Positions 25,448 to 33,689 are shown, counted from the stretch's first letter. The stretch: DNA of 64,000 bases from JBAXTZ01 sp037129925 (GCA_037129925.1 JBAXTZ010000017.1:1-64000); one strand, 5' to 3'. Notes: a model not told the origin generated them from the letters alone. Translations and numbers: made by a program.

Positions 25448-27111
25448 TCGTTGATAACTTCGCCGGTGGAGGCGGAGCAAGTACCGGGATAGCGTTGGCT
25501 ATCGGTCGCAGTGTTGATATTGCGGTTAATCATGACGCAGCGGCTATACAAATGCACCGGCGCAACCACCCGGACACCAAACACTACATCGAGGACGTGT
25601 GGGCGGTCGATCCGGTTAAGGCGTGCTGTGGTCGCCCGGTGGGGTTGGCGTGGTTTAGTCCGGACTGCACGCATCACAGCAAAGCCCGGGGTGGAAAACC
25701 GCGCGAGCAGAAAATCCGCGGTCTGGCATGGCTGGCGGTAAAGTGGGCGTCGTTGGTTAAGCCGCGAGTGATCATGCTCGAAAACGTAACCGAGTTCCAA
25801 ACTTGGGGGCCGCTGCTGAAAGATATGACGCCGGACCCGAAACGCAAGGGAGAAACATTCAGATCGTTCGTTAATGCGCTGAAGCATTTCGGTTATAAGG
25901 TGGAGTGGCGCGAACTCCGGGCGTGTGATTACGGTGCGCCGACGATTCGCAAACGGTTGTTTCTGATAGCAAGGTGCGACGATCGCAAGATAGTCTGGCC
26001 GGAACCGTCTCACGCAGCGCCGAATGACATCAGGGTATTATGCGGAGACTTGGAGCCGTGGCCGGTGGCCGCTGACATTATCGACTGGGATATTAATTGT
26101 CCGTCGATATTTACCCGCAAGAAACCGCTGGCTGATAACACGATGAAGCGGATTGCCAAAGGATTGAAAAAGTTTGTTCTGGATTCGCCGAGTCCGTTTA
26201 TTATCAACATCGATAATAAAAGCAGTACCGGCGTAGCAGTTTCGGCGCATGTTACGAAGTTTCGCGGCGAATCGCCGGGTAGCGACATTGAAAAGCCATT
26301 GGCAACAATTACATCCGGTGCAGGTTCAGCAAGACCGGGCGGCAATGCTCACGCAATGGGATTGGTTCAAGCGACGTTTATAAACCGCCAATTCGGACAA
26401 TCAATCGGCAATAGTGTTGATGAGCCGCTGGGCACTATTACCGCCGGTGGTGGTGGTAAATCCGGAGTAGTGGCAACGTTTTTGACGAAATATCACGGCG
26501 ACCGGGGCGCCGGCGACAATGCACGTGGACAACGATCCGATGAACCGGTCAGGACGGTTGATACATCAAACCGATTCGGGCTGGTCAGCGCGTTTATGGC
26601 AAAACATTATGGCGGTGGCTATACCGGTTGTGGCTCAGACTTGAAAGAGCCTATACATACAATCACGTCAGTTGATCACAACCATCTTGTGACATCGCAT
26701 TTGATAAAACTCAAAGGAACTAACATCGGCACCCCGGACACTGAACCGGTACCGACGATTTGCGCGGGCGGTTTGCATATCGGCGAGGTACGCAGCTTTA
26801 TGATTAAGTATTACGGTTGCGGTACCGGACAGCCGATTGATGATCCGGTGCATACGATAACCACCAAAGACCGGCTGGGGCTAGTCACAATACACGGTGA
26901 GGCTTACGCGATTGTAGATATCGGGATGCGGATGCTCGAACCGCACGAACTATTTGCGGCACAGGGTTTCCCGAAAGATTACAAAATCGATGGTATGCCG
27001 AAGTATGAACAGGTCGCAAAGTGCGGCAACAGTGTTAGTCCGGTGATACCAAAGGCGCTGGTTGAGGCGAACCTGCCGGAGATGTGCGGAGAAGTTGAGG
27101 AGGTGGCGTGA
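25435..27111 (+). CDS. C5-cytosine DNA methyltransferase with internal repeats
   Basis: The 558-residue enzyme has motif I DNFAGGGGASTGI at residues 5-17, the catalytic loop as SPDCTH (near 75-80) and motif VI MLENVTEF (near 115). Motifs IX-X lie at the end: LFAAQGFPKDY and KCGNSVSPVIPKAL. The usual target-recognition region (about 270-490) is replaced by roughly six degenerate 40-45 residue repeats of the form F-KYHG..G....EPv.TIT....GLV. ATG 25435 follows AAAGGAG. It probably modifies phage DNA against restriction. GC content is higher than in flanking microgenes. Confidence 0.85.
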   Translation: MREIIVDNFAGGGGASTGIALAIGRSVDIAVNHDAAAIQMHRRNHPDTKHYIEDVWAVDPVKACCGRPVGLAWFSPDCTHHSKARGGKPREQKIRGLAWLAVKWASLVKPRVIMLENVTEFQTWGPLLKDMTPDPKRKGETFRSFVNALKHFGYKVEWRELRACDYGAPTIRKRLFLIARCDDRKIVWPEPSHAAPNDIRVLCGDLEPWPVAADIIDWDINCPSIFTRKKPLADNTMKRIAKGLKKFVLDSPSPFIINIDNKSSTGVAVSAHVTKFRGESPGSDIEKPLATITSGAGSARPGGNAHAMGLVQATFINRQFGQSIGNSVDEPLGTITAGGGGKSGVVATFLTKYHGDRGAGDNARGQRSDEPVRTVDTSNRFGLVSAFMAKHYGGGYTGCGSDLKEPIHTITSVDHNHLVTSHLIKLKGTNIGTPDTEPVPTICAGGLHIGEVRSFMIKYYGCGTGQPIDDPVHTITTKDRLGLVTIHGEAYAIVDIGMRMLEPHELFAAQGFPKDYKIDGMPKYEQVAKCGNSVSPVIPKALVEANLPEMCGEVEEVA

Positions 27112-27269
27112 TGCGAGAATACGAATTCGAATATGAAATAATTTATCGCAACATAATAAAGGTTGAAGCGGACAGCCACAAGGAAGCAATAGTAAAAGCA
27201 AAACAGATAATTAGCGAAAGTCCATGTGACCATAAGACTGAACATCCCGAATTAAGAATTGTTTCGTGA
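27111..27269 (+). CDS. Small hypothetical protein (52 aa)
   Basis: ATG 27111 overlaps the methylase stop (ATGA) and follows GAGGTGG. The product has a strand-rich EYEFEYEIIYRNIIKV start and a helix with SHKEAIVKAKQII, like small DUF-type phage proteins. No confident family. Confidence 0.5.
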   Translation: MREYEFEYEIIYRNIIKVEADSHKEAIVKAKQIISESPCDHKTEHPELRIVS

Positions 27270-27278
27270 GGTAATGTG

Positions 27279-27431
27279 ATGAATTGTTTTTTATGCCAAC
27301 ATTGTGAACAAGACAGGGCTATGGAATGGCGGTGCCATTACAAGAGCGAAAGAGGGCGAATTATTGATGACGAAATACTGGATAATGAGCCTGCCGCTCC
27401 GGGTTGGTGTCCGCAGAAAGCAGGTGAGTGA
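27279..27431 (+). CDS. Cys-rich zinc-finger-like microprotein (50 aa)
   Basis: The product has CFLCQHC at its start, a central RCHY and an APGWCPQK end, a pattern shared with the 25241 protein. The ribosome site is weak (GAGGTAATG). Its stop overlaps the next start. A metal-binding role is likely; partner unknown. Confidence 0.5.
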   Translation: MNCFLCQHCEQDRAMEWRCHYKSERGRIIDDEILDNEPAAPGWCPQKAGE

Positions 27432-27733
27432 TGATTAAAATATACGGAGTTTCCGACGATTTGATTGAGTTTCGCGGTCATTATAACGATGAAATATCGA
27501 TATATGATAAACCGCTGCAGATTGAGTTTAGCGACGGAACGATAATCGAAATTGAGTATGCGCCCGGTGACGTAGGCGCTATTTGGAAAATAAAAATTAT
27601 TTGTGAAGGCGATGGTATAGAAAGCTTTGTCGAGTGTACCGATGAAAACGCGCAAATATATTCTGACATTTTGACAATGTGTGACGGCGTATATTCTGAG
27701 CAGTTGGAAAAAATATGCACCGAAGGAGAATAA
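27431..27733 (+). CDS. Hypothetical acidic protein (100 aa)
   Basis: ATG 27431 overlaps the preceding TGA. The product is acidic and strand-rich (IEFSDGTIIEIEYAPGDVGAIW), ending in a Cys-containing helix. No recognised family. It lies in the compact, overlapping early-gene series. Confidence 0.55.
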   Translation: MIKIYGVSDDLIEFRGHYNDEISIYDKPLQIEFSDGTIIEIEYAPGDVGAIWKIKIICEGDGIESFVECTDENAQIYSDILTMCDGVYSEQLEKICTEGE

Positions 27734-27734
27734 T

Positions 27735-28094
27735 ATGCAAATTGAAAATGATGTCATCCAACAAAAAATAATTCTTGGATCCAGGCAATCCGGGAAAACA
27801 ACTGAACTGATTAAAGCTTGTGCTAATCAAGGTGGTTGTATTGTTTGCCTTAATCAGATTGCCGGGAGAGAAATCGAGCGTAGGGCTAGAGAAATGAATA
27901 TAGAGATACCGTTAATAATAACGCATGACGATTTTATACATCGGCATTACCAATATCCACGCGGAATTAAACAATTTTGGATAGATGACGCGAATGAACT
28001 GATAAGGCGGCTTTCCGCGTTGCCAATAGCGGGCATGGCTTTTGATACTACTGATTATCCCGCGTTAATATTGAGGGATTATGATAAGCGTTGA
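27735..28094 (+). CDS. Small P-loop protein (119 aa)
   Basis: ATG 27735 follows GAAGGAG. A clear Walker A motif GSRQSGKTT lies near residues 13-21 and a possible Walker B strand (FWIDDANEL) near 79-87. At 119 residues it is a minimal P-loop NTPase core, far shorter than usual helicases or terminases. Its end overlaps the next gene by 14 bases. Function unknown. Confidence 0.6.
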   Translation: MQIENDVIQQKIILGSRQSGKTTELIKACANQGGCIVCLNQIAGREIERRAREMNIEIPLIITHDDFIHRHYQYPRGIKQFWIDDANELIRRLSALPIAGMAFDTTDYPALILRDYDKR

Positions 28095-28479
28095 AAATGA
28101 AAATCGCGTAAGCGAAGACGATTTTCATTGCGTTGACTGTGTATGGTGGGATAAAGAAGCGCTTGAAAAACATCAAGTGCAATATTGTAGAGTTTATGGC
28201 GAGTATATTTACAAAAACGGAACGCAATTTATCACCTCTGTATTTCATAAATCATGTGGCATCGGCAGAGCATATGCCAAAAAAATAGCTGAGTGCGAAC
28301 AGCTATCCAAGGCGCTGGATCAGGCAAGCAAAATGTTTACGGAAAAATGTCCGGACGAGTATGGCTATGTCAATAATTGTGAAAAATCAGGTTACACTGA
28401 CGAAATAATCTGCTCTCGAGTGGATGAGTGTCTGGCAGAATGTTGGCGCAAATATTTTTTATGGAAAGCAGGCGAATGA
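28081..28479 (+). CDS. Cys-rich hypothetical protein (132 aa)
   Basis: The protein has about ten Cys, beginning with a CVDCVWW pair, in a mixed helical context (a central AKKIAECEQLSKALDQASK helix). The start overlaps the P-loop gene. It may bind zinc. No family recognised. Confidence 0.5.
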   Translation: MISVENENRVSEDDFHCVDCVWWDKEALEKHQVQYCRVYGEYIYKNGTQFITSVFHKSCGIGRAYAKKIAECEQLSKALDQASKMFTEKCPDEYGYVNNCEKSGYTDEIICSRVDECLAECWRKYFLWKAGE

Positions 28480-28679
28480 TGGATAACGAAGCAGCGACAA
28501 TGGGGCGCATCAGGTTTTTGGAAGCCGAAAACAAACGGCTTAACCAAAGAAACGAAGAATACAAGAAAGCATTGAGACGAATATGCCGTCTCGTAAATTG
28601 TACCCAATGTCCGGTCAAGGCCAACGAGTGCGACGAAAACCTTTCGATAGTTAGCTGCTATAGCCGCTTCATGGAATAA
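28476..28679 (+). CDS. Coiled-coil microprotein with Cys motif (67 aa)
   Basis: ATG 28476 overlaps the previous stop. Residues 8-35 form a coiled coil (RIRFLEAENKRLNQRNEEY), followed by CTQCPVKANEC near residues 42-52. Length and layout suggest a small dimeric metal-binding protein. No family recognised. Confidence 0.5.
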   Translation: MMDNEAATMGRIRFLEAENKRLNQRNEEYKKALRRICRLVNCTQCPVKANECDENLSIVSCYSRFME

Positions 28680-28696
28680 ATTATGAGGTTAAGATC

Positions 28697-29254
28697 ATGA
28701 ATTTTGTAATGCCGATAAAAGACGACATTATGCTCGAAGATATTTGCGATTATCTGAAAGCAAAGAATCCGCGCGACTATGTTTGGTTTAGTGTCGGGAT
28801 TTATACAGGGCTGCGGATATCGGATATTCTTGCGCTGAAGGTCATTGACGTTAAGGATAGATCGTTCATAATATCGCGCGAGATAAAGACTGGGAAGGCT
28901 CGCAGAACGGCACTTAACGAAAAGAAGTTGATTCCAATATTGAAAGCTTACTGCAGCGGGCGCCGACCGCATGAATATTTATTTCTTTCCAATCGCGGCA
29001 GTAACAAAGCGATCAGCCGGTTCACAGCTTATAAAGTCATCAAGGAAATCGGAAAAGTATTCAAGTTGGACAATATCGGCACTCATACAATGCGCAAAAC
29101 TTTCGGGTTTCATCATTATCAGCAATACCATGATGTAGCTAAGCTAATGAAGATATTCAACCATGACGATCAATCGACAACTATGCGGTACATCGGGCTG
29201 GAGCAGGATGACATGGATGAGACGCTAAAAAACTTCGATTACAAAAGGCGTTAA
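28697..29254 (+). CDS. Second, short tyrosine recombinase
   Basis: The 185-residue protein is a tyrosine-recombinase catalytic domain without the arm-binding or SAM-like N-terminal domains. It has TGLRISD (Arg near residue 39), HTMRKTFG (His/Arg near 131-134), a late His in FNHDDQSTT, and Tyr in MRYIGL. It is separate from the integrase at the left end. Such short recombinases are seen in Bacillota prophages close to the late-gene switch, where they may resolve dimers or act on DNA near packaging. GAGG precedes the ATG. Confidence 0.75.
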   Translation: MNFVMPIKDDIMLEDICDYLKAKNPRDYVWFSVGIYTGLRISDILALKVIDVKDRSFIISREIKTGKARRTALNEKKLIPILKAYCSGRRPHEYLFLSNRGSNKAISRFTAYKVIKEIGKVFKLDNIGTHTMRKTFGFHHYQQYHDVAKLMKIFNHDDQSTTMRYIGLEQDDMDETLKNFDYKRR

Positions 29255-29273
29255 CGATATTTTTTTAATCTAA

Positions 29274-29303
29274 AATTCCACATAATTCCTGCCACGTGGA
29301 ATT
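29274..29303. promoter_or_regulatory. Perfect 8-bp inverted repeat, candidate operator or recombination site
   Basis: AATTCCAC (29274-29281) is inverted as GTGGAATT (29296-29303) around a 14-bp centre, in the 155-bp non-coding gap after the short recombinase gene. It could be a regulator site or a site for the recombinase. Confidence 0.35.
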
Positions 29304-29409
29304 GGTTGTTTTTCAAAACGCTGATCAGACCAATAATTTACAGGGCGTAACGGCGAAAAAAAAGAGGGTCACATAATTCTAAGATAAGAGGAATTTGGAG
29401 GTAAAGAAA

Positions 29410-29586
29410 ATGACGTATGAAAAATGGTTGAAAATTGCCACGCCGGGCATGATTGATTCAGCCGGCGATATTTGTTGTCCGGTAGAAACAAAGCACAATA
29501 TTATCATTCATGGTTGCTGCGACATTCCTGATTGCGACAAGTGCGCTCAGTACGCGGCGCGCTGGAAAGAAGAGCACAATGGTTAA
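29410..29586 (+). CDS. Cys-rich hypothetical protein (58 aa)
   Basis: ATG 29410 follows TTGGAGG. The product contains ICCPVE, GCCDIPDCDKC and ends in a charged helix, so it is probably metal-binding. It overlaps the next gene by eight bases. No family recognised. Confidence 0.5.
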   Translation: MTYEKWLKIATPGMIDSAGDICCPVETKHNIIIHGCCDIPDCDKCAQYAARWKEEHNG

Positions 29587-29845
29587 AAAGCATTGTACAT
29601 ACGATGATAAGACCGGCAATGGTATGTCCGGATGCTTTAAGGTTGAGCTGCAAAGAAGGCTACAGCAAAGCACACTTCGGGGAAAACTTGAATTGCAAAC
29701 CGAAAATATTGTTTTGGAAACAGCTCTATATATTGCCTGCGTGGGATTGCAGGATCACGTGGGCTACAACATGACACCTGAGCAAATCGAGGCGCTGATC
29801 GAAAGTTATATCGCGGCAGCAAAGAAGGAATGCGGAAATGATTAA
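29579..29845 (+). CDS. Hypothetical protein (88 aa)
   Basis: ATG 29579 is chosen over the frame's far upstream start because it overlaps the preceding stop in the usual way of this gene string. The C-terminal half (MTPEQIEALIESYIAAAKKE) is helical, and Cys residues lie near the start. No family recognised. Confidence 0.5.
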   Translation: MVKKHCTYDDKTGNGMSGCFKVELQRRLQQSTLRGKLELQTENIVLETALYIACVGLQDHVGYNMTPEQIEALIESYIAAAKKECGND

Positions 29846-30074
29846 TGATTACAACATCACCGACGAGATCGCTGCCGAGAAGCGTGACAAAACCAAACAC
29901 TCTTTCATGTACGAGCGCAGGCTACGCAACGTTTACCACGATGACAATTACACTGCCAAAGAAGCACAGGTGATTGCCATTAATGCGCTGAATCAGCTCA
30001 AACGATCAGCAGATGTTCGGGAAATTATTATTAGAGTGGCTACCGATGGAATAGTTAATATTTGGATGTTATGA
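29838..30074 (+). CDS. Hypothetical protein (78 aa)
   Basis: ATG 29838 overlaps the previous gene by eight bases. The protein is helical in its first half (ITDEIAAEKRDK) and strand-like near its end. No family recognised. It is the last small gene before the late regulator. Confidence 0.5.
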   Translation: MINDYNITDEIAAEKRDKTKHSFMYERRLRNVYHDDNYTAKEAQVIAINALNQLKRSADVREIIIRVATDGIVNIWML

Positions 30075-30111
30075 AAATACATTAACTTTTATCGGGCGGA
30101 AGTAAATAAAA

Positions 30112-30144
30112 TTGCCCGGTAGCGCTGCTAACACTACCGGGCAA
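30112..30144 (+). promoter_or_regulatory. Strong hairpin upstream of the late regulator
   Basis: TTGCCCGGTAG (30112-30122) pairs perfectly over 11 bp with CTACCGGGCAA (30134-30144). There is no T-run, so it is not a simple intrinsic terminator. It may be an operator, an antiterminator target or an mRNA-stability element ahead of 30186. Confidence 0.5.
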
Positions 30145-30185
30145 GCCTTGTGAATCTCAAATATATTATAACACAAGGAGACGTA

Positions 30186-30620
30186 ATGGCAAAGCGGGAA
30201 AATCTTTGGTGGGTACGCTATATCGAAAAATGTATTGAAGATTATCATTCATTCGACGAGCAGATCGAGGAAGCGTGGGAGATATTACGCTCGCGAACTT
30301 ACATGAAACAAACTTCAGTACGCGGCAGACGTGGGATCAGCCGAACAACCGAGCGGGCCGCGATTAATAATGTCGATGCCAATAAGCCAATCAAGCGGTT
30401 GGAACATGACTACCAGTGTTGTAAAGCGGCAATAGCCAGATTAAACCCGCGCCAATTGGAATTGCTCCAGGCAAAATATTGGACCGAGCATGCTATATAT
30501 AATAACGTCGGGTTAGCAATACAGTTGGGTTATGCTGATGTAGTTGGCTATTACCGGATGAAACACCGTGTAATTACTATCTTTGCCGAGGAATTTGGGT
30601 TTATAAATAAAATTTATTGA
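30186..30620 (+). CDS. ArpU/RinA-like late transcription regulator
   Basis: The 144-residue protein has the layout of ArpU-type phage regulators: a helical N-terminus with WWVRYIEKCIEDY, a middle region, and a sigma-4-like C-terminal HTH (LELLQAKYWTE ... IQLGYADVVGYYRMKHR). Proteins of this kind switch on packaging and structural genes just downstream. ATG 30186 follows AAGGAG; the frame's earlier start at 30150 lacks a site. A terminator (30673) lies between it and the terminase. Confidence 0.7.
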   Translation: MAKRENLWWVRYIEKCIEDYHSFDEQIEEAWEILRSRTYMKQTSVRGRRGISRTTERAAINNVDANKPIKRLEHDYQCCKAAIARLNPRQLELLQAKYWTEHAIYNNVGLAIQLGYADVVGYYRMKHRVITIFAEEFGFINKIY

Positions 30621-30672
30621 TGTATAGTTTTGGACCCCTATTCCTGTGTTATGATATATGCAGGTTATCAAG

Positions 30673-30697
30673 CGTCCGAGTGATCGGGCGTTTTTTT
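30673..30697 (+). terminator. Terminator after the late regulator
   Basis: CGTCCGA/TCGGGCG (one G-T pair) with loop GTGA is followed by seven Ts. It would separate early and late transcription unless antiterminated. Confidence 0.8.
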
Positions 30698-30888
30698 ATT
30701 GGAGAAATTGATGTGTATCGCGAGCGGTGGGCGAAGCATAGGGCTGACCGCGGCACCGCCCCCCTATCCGACCCCTCTCAAGGTACTCCTAGCGCCTTTT
30801 GCCCCGAGGGTTGCTGTAGAGCGCGGGAATTTCCTAGACACAGGAAAAATAAAACAGTTCAGCTTGGCAGAAAGTGAGAGAAACGAAA
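30698..30888 (+). other. G/C-rich region before terminase, candidate cos site
   Basis: Two short overlapping frames cross this stretch, but their translations are low-complexity (Pro/Arg-rich) and unlike proteins, so I treat it as mainly non-coding. A G/C-rich core (GACCGCGGCACCGCCCCCC near 30743-30761) sits just upstream of the small terminase gene, where cos lies in phages with a lambda-type terminase. This is positional inference only. A small protein from ATG 30711 (GGAG upstream) cannot be excluded. Confidence 0.35.
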
Positions 30889-31386
30889 ATGGCCGAAAAA
30901 AACGATGAAATATTGACTTTAAACCTAATAAAATTATCGGCGGTCATAGGAATCTCAGAACGGTATGCAGAAACTCTGAAAAAGGCGGGAGTAATTGTTC
31001 GTATTTCGCATGGCGAATATGATGTCGCAAAATCGGTGCAGAATTTTATTAAGTTTAAATGCAAAACTGTTGACGTGAACGCCGAACTTGATTTCAATAC
31101 TGAAAAAACTTTACTCACCAAGGCGCAGCGCGAAATGGCTGAACTTGATTTGGAAAAAGAGCGCGGTGGGCTGTGGTTGAAGACTGATATTACTTTGTAT
31201 TTCAACCGGATAGCAACGAACGTGAAAACGAAATTGCTTGGACTGCCAGCGGCAGTGGCGCCATTGTTGCTTGGTCAGACGAATATCGGCAAAATACAAA
31301 ACATTCTTGACGAGAGAGTCCGGGCATTGTTGGTTGATTGCAGCAAATTCGACCCGACGCAAGAAGGTGTTGTTTTACGTGAATGA
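30889..31386 (+). CDS. Terminase small subunit (Nu1-like)
   Basis: The 165-residue protein has an N-terminal winged-helix motif (LIKLSAVIGISERYAETLKKAGV, residues 9-31), a linker, and a C-terminal helical part with RIATNVKTKLLGLP as in Nu1/DUF1441-type small terminases. It would recognise the packaging site and recruit the large subunit. ATG 30889 is preferred to the in-frame GTG at 30874. Its end overlaps the large subunit gene. Confidence 0.75.
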   Translation: MAEKNDEILTLNLIKLSAVIGISERYAETLKKAGVIVRISHGEYDVAKSVQNFIKFKCKTVDVNAELDFNTEKTLLTKAQREMAELDLEKERGGLWLKTDITLYFNRIATNVKTKLLGLPAAVAPLLLGQTNIGKIQNILDERVRALLVDCSKFDPTQEGVVLRE

Positions 31387-33163
31387 TACTTACGCCACTT
31401 TATGCTTAATATTTACGCCGCCCCCGAAATTGACGGTTTCCTATTGGGCTGACAACTACCGGATATTATCACCGGAGGATTCGGCAGAGCCGGGGCGATG
31501 GAACACTGACCGCGCGCCGTACCAACGCGAGATAATGGATGCGGTCACGGATCCGGAAATTGAAGATGTCGTGATAATGAGTTCGGCGCAGGTTGGCAAG
31601 ACGGCAATATTCTTAAACATCATCGGCTATTATATTGACTATGACCCGGCGCCGATTCTGTGCATACAACCAACCAAGGAAATGGCGGAATCGTTTTCAA
31701 AAGACCGGCTGGCGACGATGATCAGAGATTGCGACCGCTTGCATGAAAAAGTATCTGACACAAAATCGCGTGACAGCGGCAATACAATCGGTCACAAGAC
31801 GTTTCCCAGCGGTCATATAACAATGCTTGGAGCTAATTCACCGACGGGATTATCAGGCCGGCCGATTAGAATATTTCTGGCGGATGAAGTGGACCGCTAT
31901 CCGGTTAGCGCCGGAATCGAGGGCGATCCGATAAAACTTGGTGAAAAGCGGACGGCAACATTTTGGAACAGGAAGAAAATCAAATTCAGCACGCCGTCTA
32001 TAAAAGGTTTTTCGCGGATAGAAGCCGAGTATGAGCGCGGCACGATGGAGCAGTATCATCTGCCCTGTCCTGAATGCGGACATTATCAACCGTTGACATG
32101 GGCGCAGATACATTTCGAGACAGAGCAACACGCCTGTTCGCGTTGCGGTTCGCTTAACGACGAGGTTCTTTGGAAATACAGTAATCCTAAGGGCAAGGGC
32201 AAATGGAAAGCGCAACGCAAAGCTAAAGGGATACGGAGTTTCCACATTAACGAACTGTACAGCCCATGGCGGCGCTGGGGTGAAATTATAAAAGACTTCC
32301 ACGAAGCCAAAGCGGGCGGTACTGAGGAACTAAAAGTTTGGGTGAATACATCGTTGGGCGAATCTTGGGAAGAGGCGGGCGACGAAATTGAGATTAAGTA
32401 TCTCGAAAAACGGCGCGAATATTATGATAGCGAATTACCGGACGGAACGCTAATGCTTACTGCCGGGGTTGACGTACAAAAAGACCGGCTGGAAATTGAG
32501 GTTGTTGGATGGGGCGAAGGTAAAGAAAGCTGGGGAGTTGATTACAAAGCCTTTATTGGCAACCCGGCGGAGGAAGATGTTTGGGAGCAGCTTGATAAAT
32601 ATCTGCTTAAGAATTTCCGGTACTCTGACGGCTGCGGGTTGACGATAGCCTGTACCTGTGTGGACAGCGGCTATAAGACTACCGAGGTTTATGACTTCTG
32701 CAAGCCAAGAGAGCATCGGCGGGTGTTCGCTATTAAAGGCGTTGAGGGTTTCGGGAAAATATTTATCGGCAATCCGACGCGACGCAATCGTAAGAATACA
32801 CCGATGTTCCCGCTGGGCGTTGATACCGGCAAGGAATTGCTGTTTTCACGACTGAAAATCGAACATGAAGGCGCAGGATACTGCCATTTTCCGCGCGAAT
32901 CAGACCGGGGCTATGGCGAACAGTACTTCAAAGGGCTTACATCTGAGCGGTTGGTAACGCGCTATAACAAAGGCAAAAAGCGTCTGGTCTGGGAAAAACG
33001 CCCCGGCGCACGCAACGAGCCGCTGGACTTGAGGAATTATGCGACGGCAGCAATGGAAATAGTTAATCCTGATTTTGAAAAACTAAAGAATATGCGTAAA
33101 AAAGAAAGCGCTCCTATTATCGCGACAAGACGTCGGCAGATAAGCAGGGGCGTTTCGTTATGA
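31379..33163 (+). CDS. Terminase large subunit (GpA family)
   Basis: The 594-residue packaging motor belongs to the lambda GpA family. It has an N-terminal VSYWADNYRIL segment, an ATPase P-loop SSAQVGKTA (near 60-68), and Walker B IFLADEVDRYP (near 163). A zinc ribbon CPECGHY ... CSRCGS (near 225-265) and a C-terminal nuclease domain opening with TAGVDVQKDRLEIEVVGWG (near 363) follow. The frame extends back through the small subunit gene, but the GTG at 31379 overlapping its stop is the likely start. Cos-type packaging is expected of this family. Confidence 0.92.
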   Translation: MNDTYATLCLIFTPPPKLTVSYWADNYRILSPEDSAEPGRWNTDRAPYQREIMDAVTDPEIEDVVIMSSAQVGKTAIFLNIIGYYIDYDPAPILCIQPTKEMAESFSKDRLATMIRDCDRLHEKVSDTKSRDSGNTIGHKTFPSGHITMLGANSPTGLSGRPIRIFLADEVDRYPVSAGIEGDPIKLGEKRTATFWNRKKIKFSTPSIKGFSRIEAEYERGTMEQYHLPCPECGHYQPLTWAQIHFETEQHACSRCGSLNDEVLWKYSNPKGKGKWKAQRKAKGIRSFHINELYSPWRRWGEIIKDFHEAKAGGTEELKVWVNTSLGESWEEAGDEIEIKYLEKRREYYDSELPDGTLMLTAGVDVQKDRLEIEVVGWGEGKESWGVDYKAFIGNPAEEDVWEQLDKYLLKNFRYSDGCGLTIACTCVDSGYKTTEVYDFCKPREHRRVFAIKGVEGFGKIFIGNPTRRNRKNTPMFPLGVDTGKELLFSRLKIEHEGAGYCHFPRESDRGYGEQYFKGLTSERLVTRYNKGKKRLVWEKRPGARNEPLDLRNYATAAMEIVNPDFEKLKNMRKKESAPIIATRRRQISRGVSL

Positions 33164-33170
33164 GGTGATT

Positions 33171-33389
33171 ATGACAATAACCGAAACGTTAATTAATCAG
33201 AAACTGCAAATGTGGCTGGACGCCGAAGATTTTATAGCCCAAGGTAAGAGCTACAAAATCGGCACACGAGAATTGACGAGGGAAAACCTATCCGAGATAC
33301 GTGATGCGCAGCTCTATTGGGAAACTCGTTTATGCAGGATAAAAGGTGGCGGTCCGCGCGTGATGCGTGTAACGCCGCGGGACTTATAG
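33171..33389 (+). CDS. DUF6148 / gpW-like head-tail joining protein
   Basis: The 72-residue protein fits the small gpW/DUF6148-like proteins between terminase and portal: a helical start, GKSYKIGTRELTRENLSEIR in the middle and a basic RVTPRDL end. ATG 33171 follows GAGGTG. The next structural gene, the portal, is displaced by a 1.9-kb regulatory cassette inserted directly after this stop. Confidence 0.75.
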   Translation: MTITETLINQKLQMWLDAEDFIAQGKSYKIGTRELTRENLSEIRDAQLYWETRLCRIKGGGPRVMRVTPRDL

Positions 33390-33395
33390 GGGGGC

Positions 33396-33431
33396 ATAAA
33401 AATAGCAGCCGGATTGCTCCGACTGCTATTT
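33396..33431 (-). terminator. Terminator of the minus-strand XRE gene (cassette 1)
   Basis: AAATAGCAG/CTGCTATTT forms a perfect 9-bp stem (33400-33408, 33423-33431), with a T-run on the minus strand. It overlaps the XRE stop codon. Confidence 0.7.
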
Positions 33432-33632
33432 ATCATCCGAGACGTACTCGAATATATCACTAGGCTGACATTGGAAGTACGCGCAGAGACGTTCAATGAC
33501 TTCGAGTGAAACATATTCGTTTTTAGATAGTTTGGCGACGGTTCCGGAGGATAACCCGATTATGGTTTTCAAATCCATTTTATTCATATTCTTATCTACT
33601 AACATTTTTAGTAAGGGTTTATAAGTTATCAT
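33426..33632 (-). CDS. XRE-family repressor of cassette 1 (68 aa)
   Basis: The 68-residue protein is a minimal Cro/CI HTH: MDLKTIIGLSSGTVAKLSKNEYVSLEVIERLCAYFQCQPSDIFEY. It has the same length as, and about 60% identity by eye with, the protein at 43368-43574. It is divergent from a TTGACA promoter that drives antirepressor-type genes and runs against the late operon. It probably represses its own cassette and may be expressed in the lysogen. GAGGTG lies before the ATG. Confidence 0.8.
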   Translation of the reverse strand: MITYKPLLKMLVDKNMNKMDLKTIIGLSSGTVAKLSKNEYVSLEVIERLCAYFQCQPSDIFEYVSDDK

Positions 33633-33689
33633 GTTTGCACCTCGTGTCTATATAATAACTCTATAAGTTCAAGAAGTCAAAAATAATTA

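Noticed and set aside
25432..26013. Long minus-strand frame (193 aa) inside the cytosine methylase gene
   Set aside because: Shadow of a G/C-rich coding region; the methylase frame carries all conserved motifs.
30617..30877. 86-aa and 65-aa frames before the terminase as HNH or small terminase genes
   Set aside because: Composition is Pro/Arg-rich and non-protein-like, no HNH motif is visible, and a terminator lies at the start of the region.
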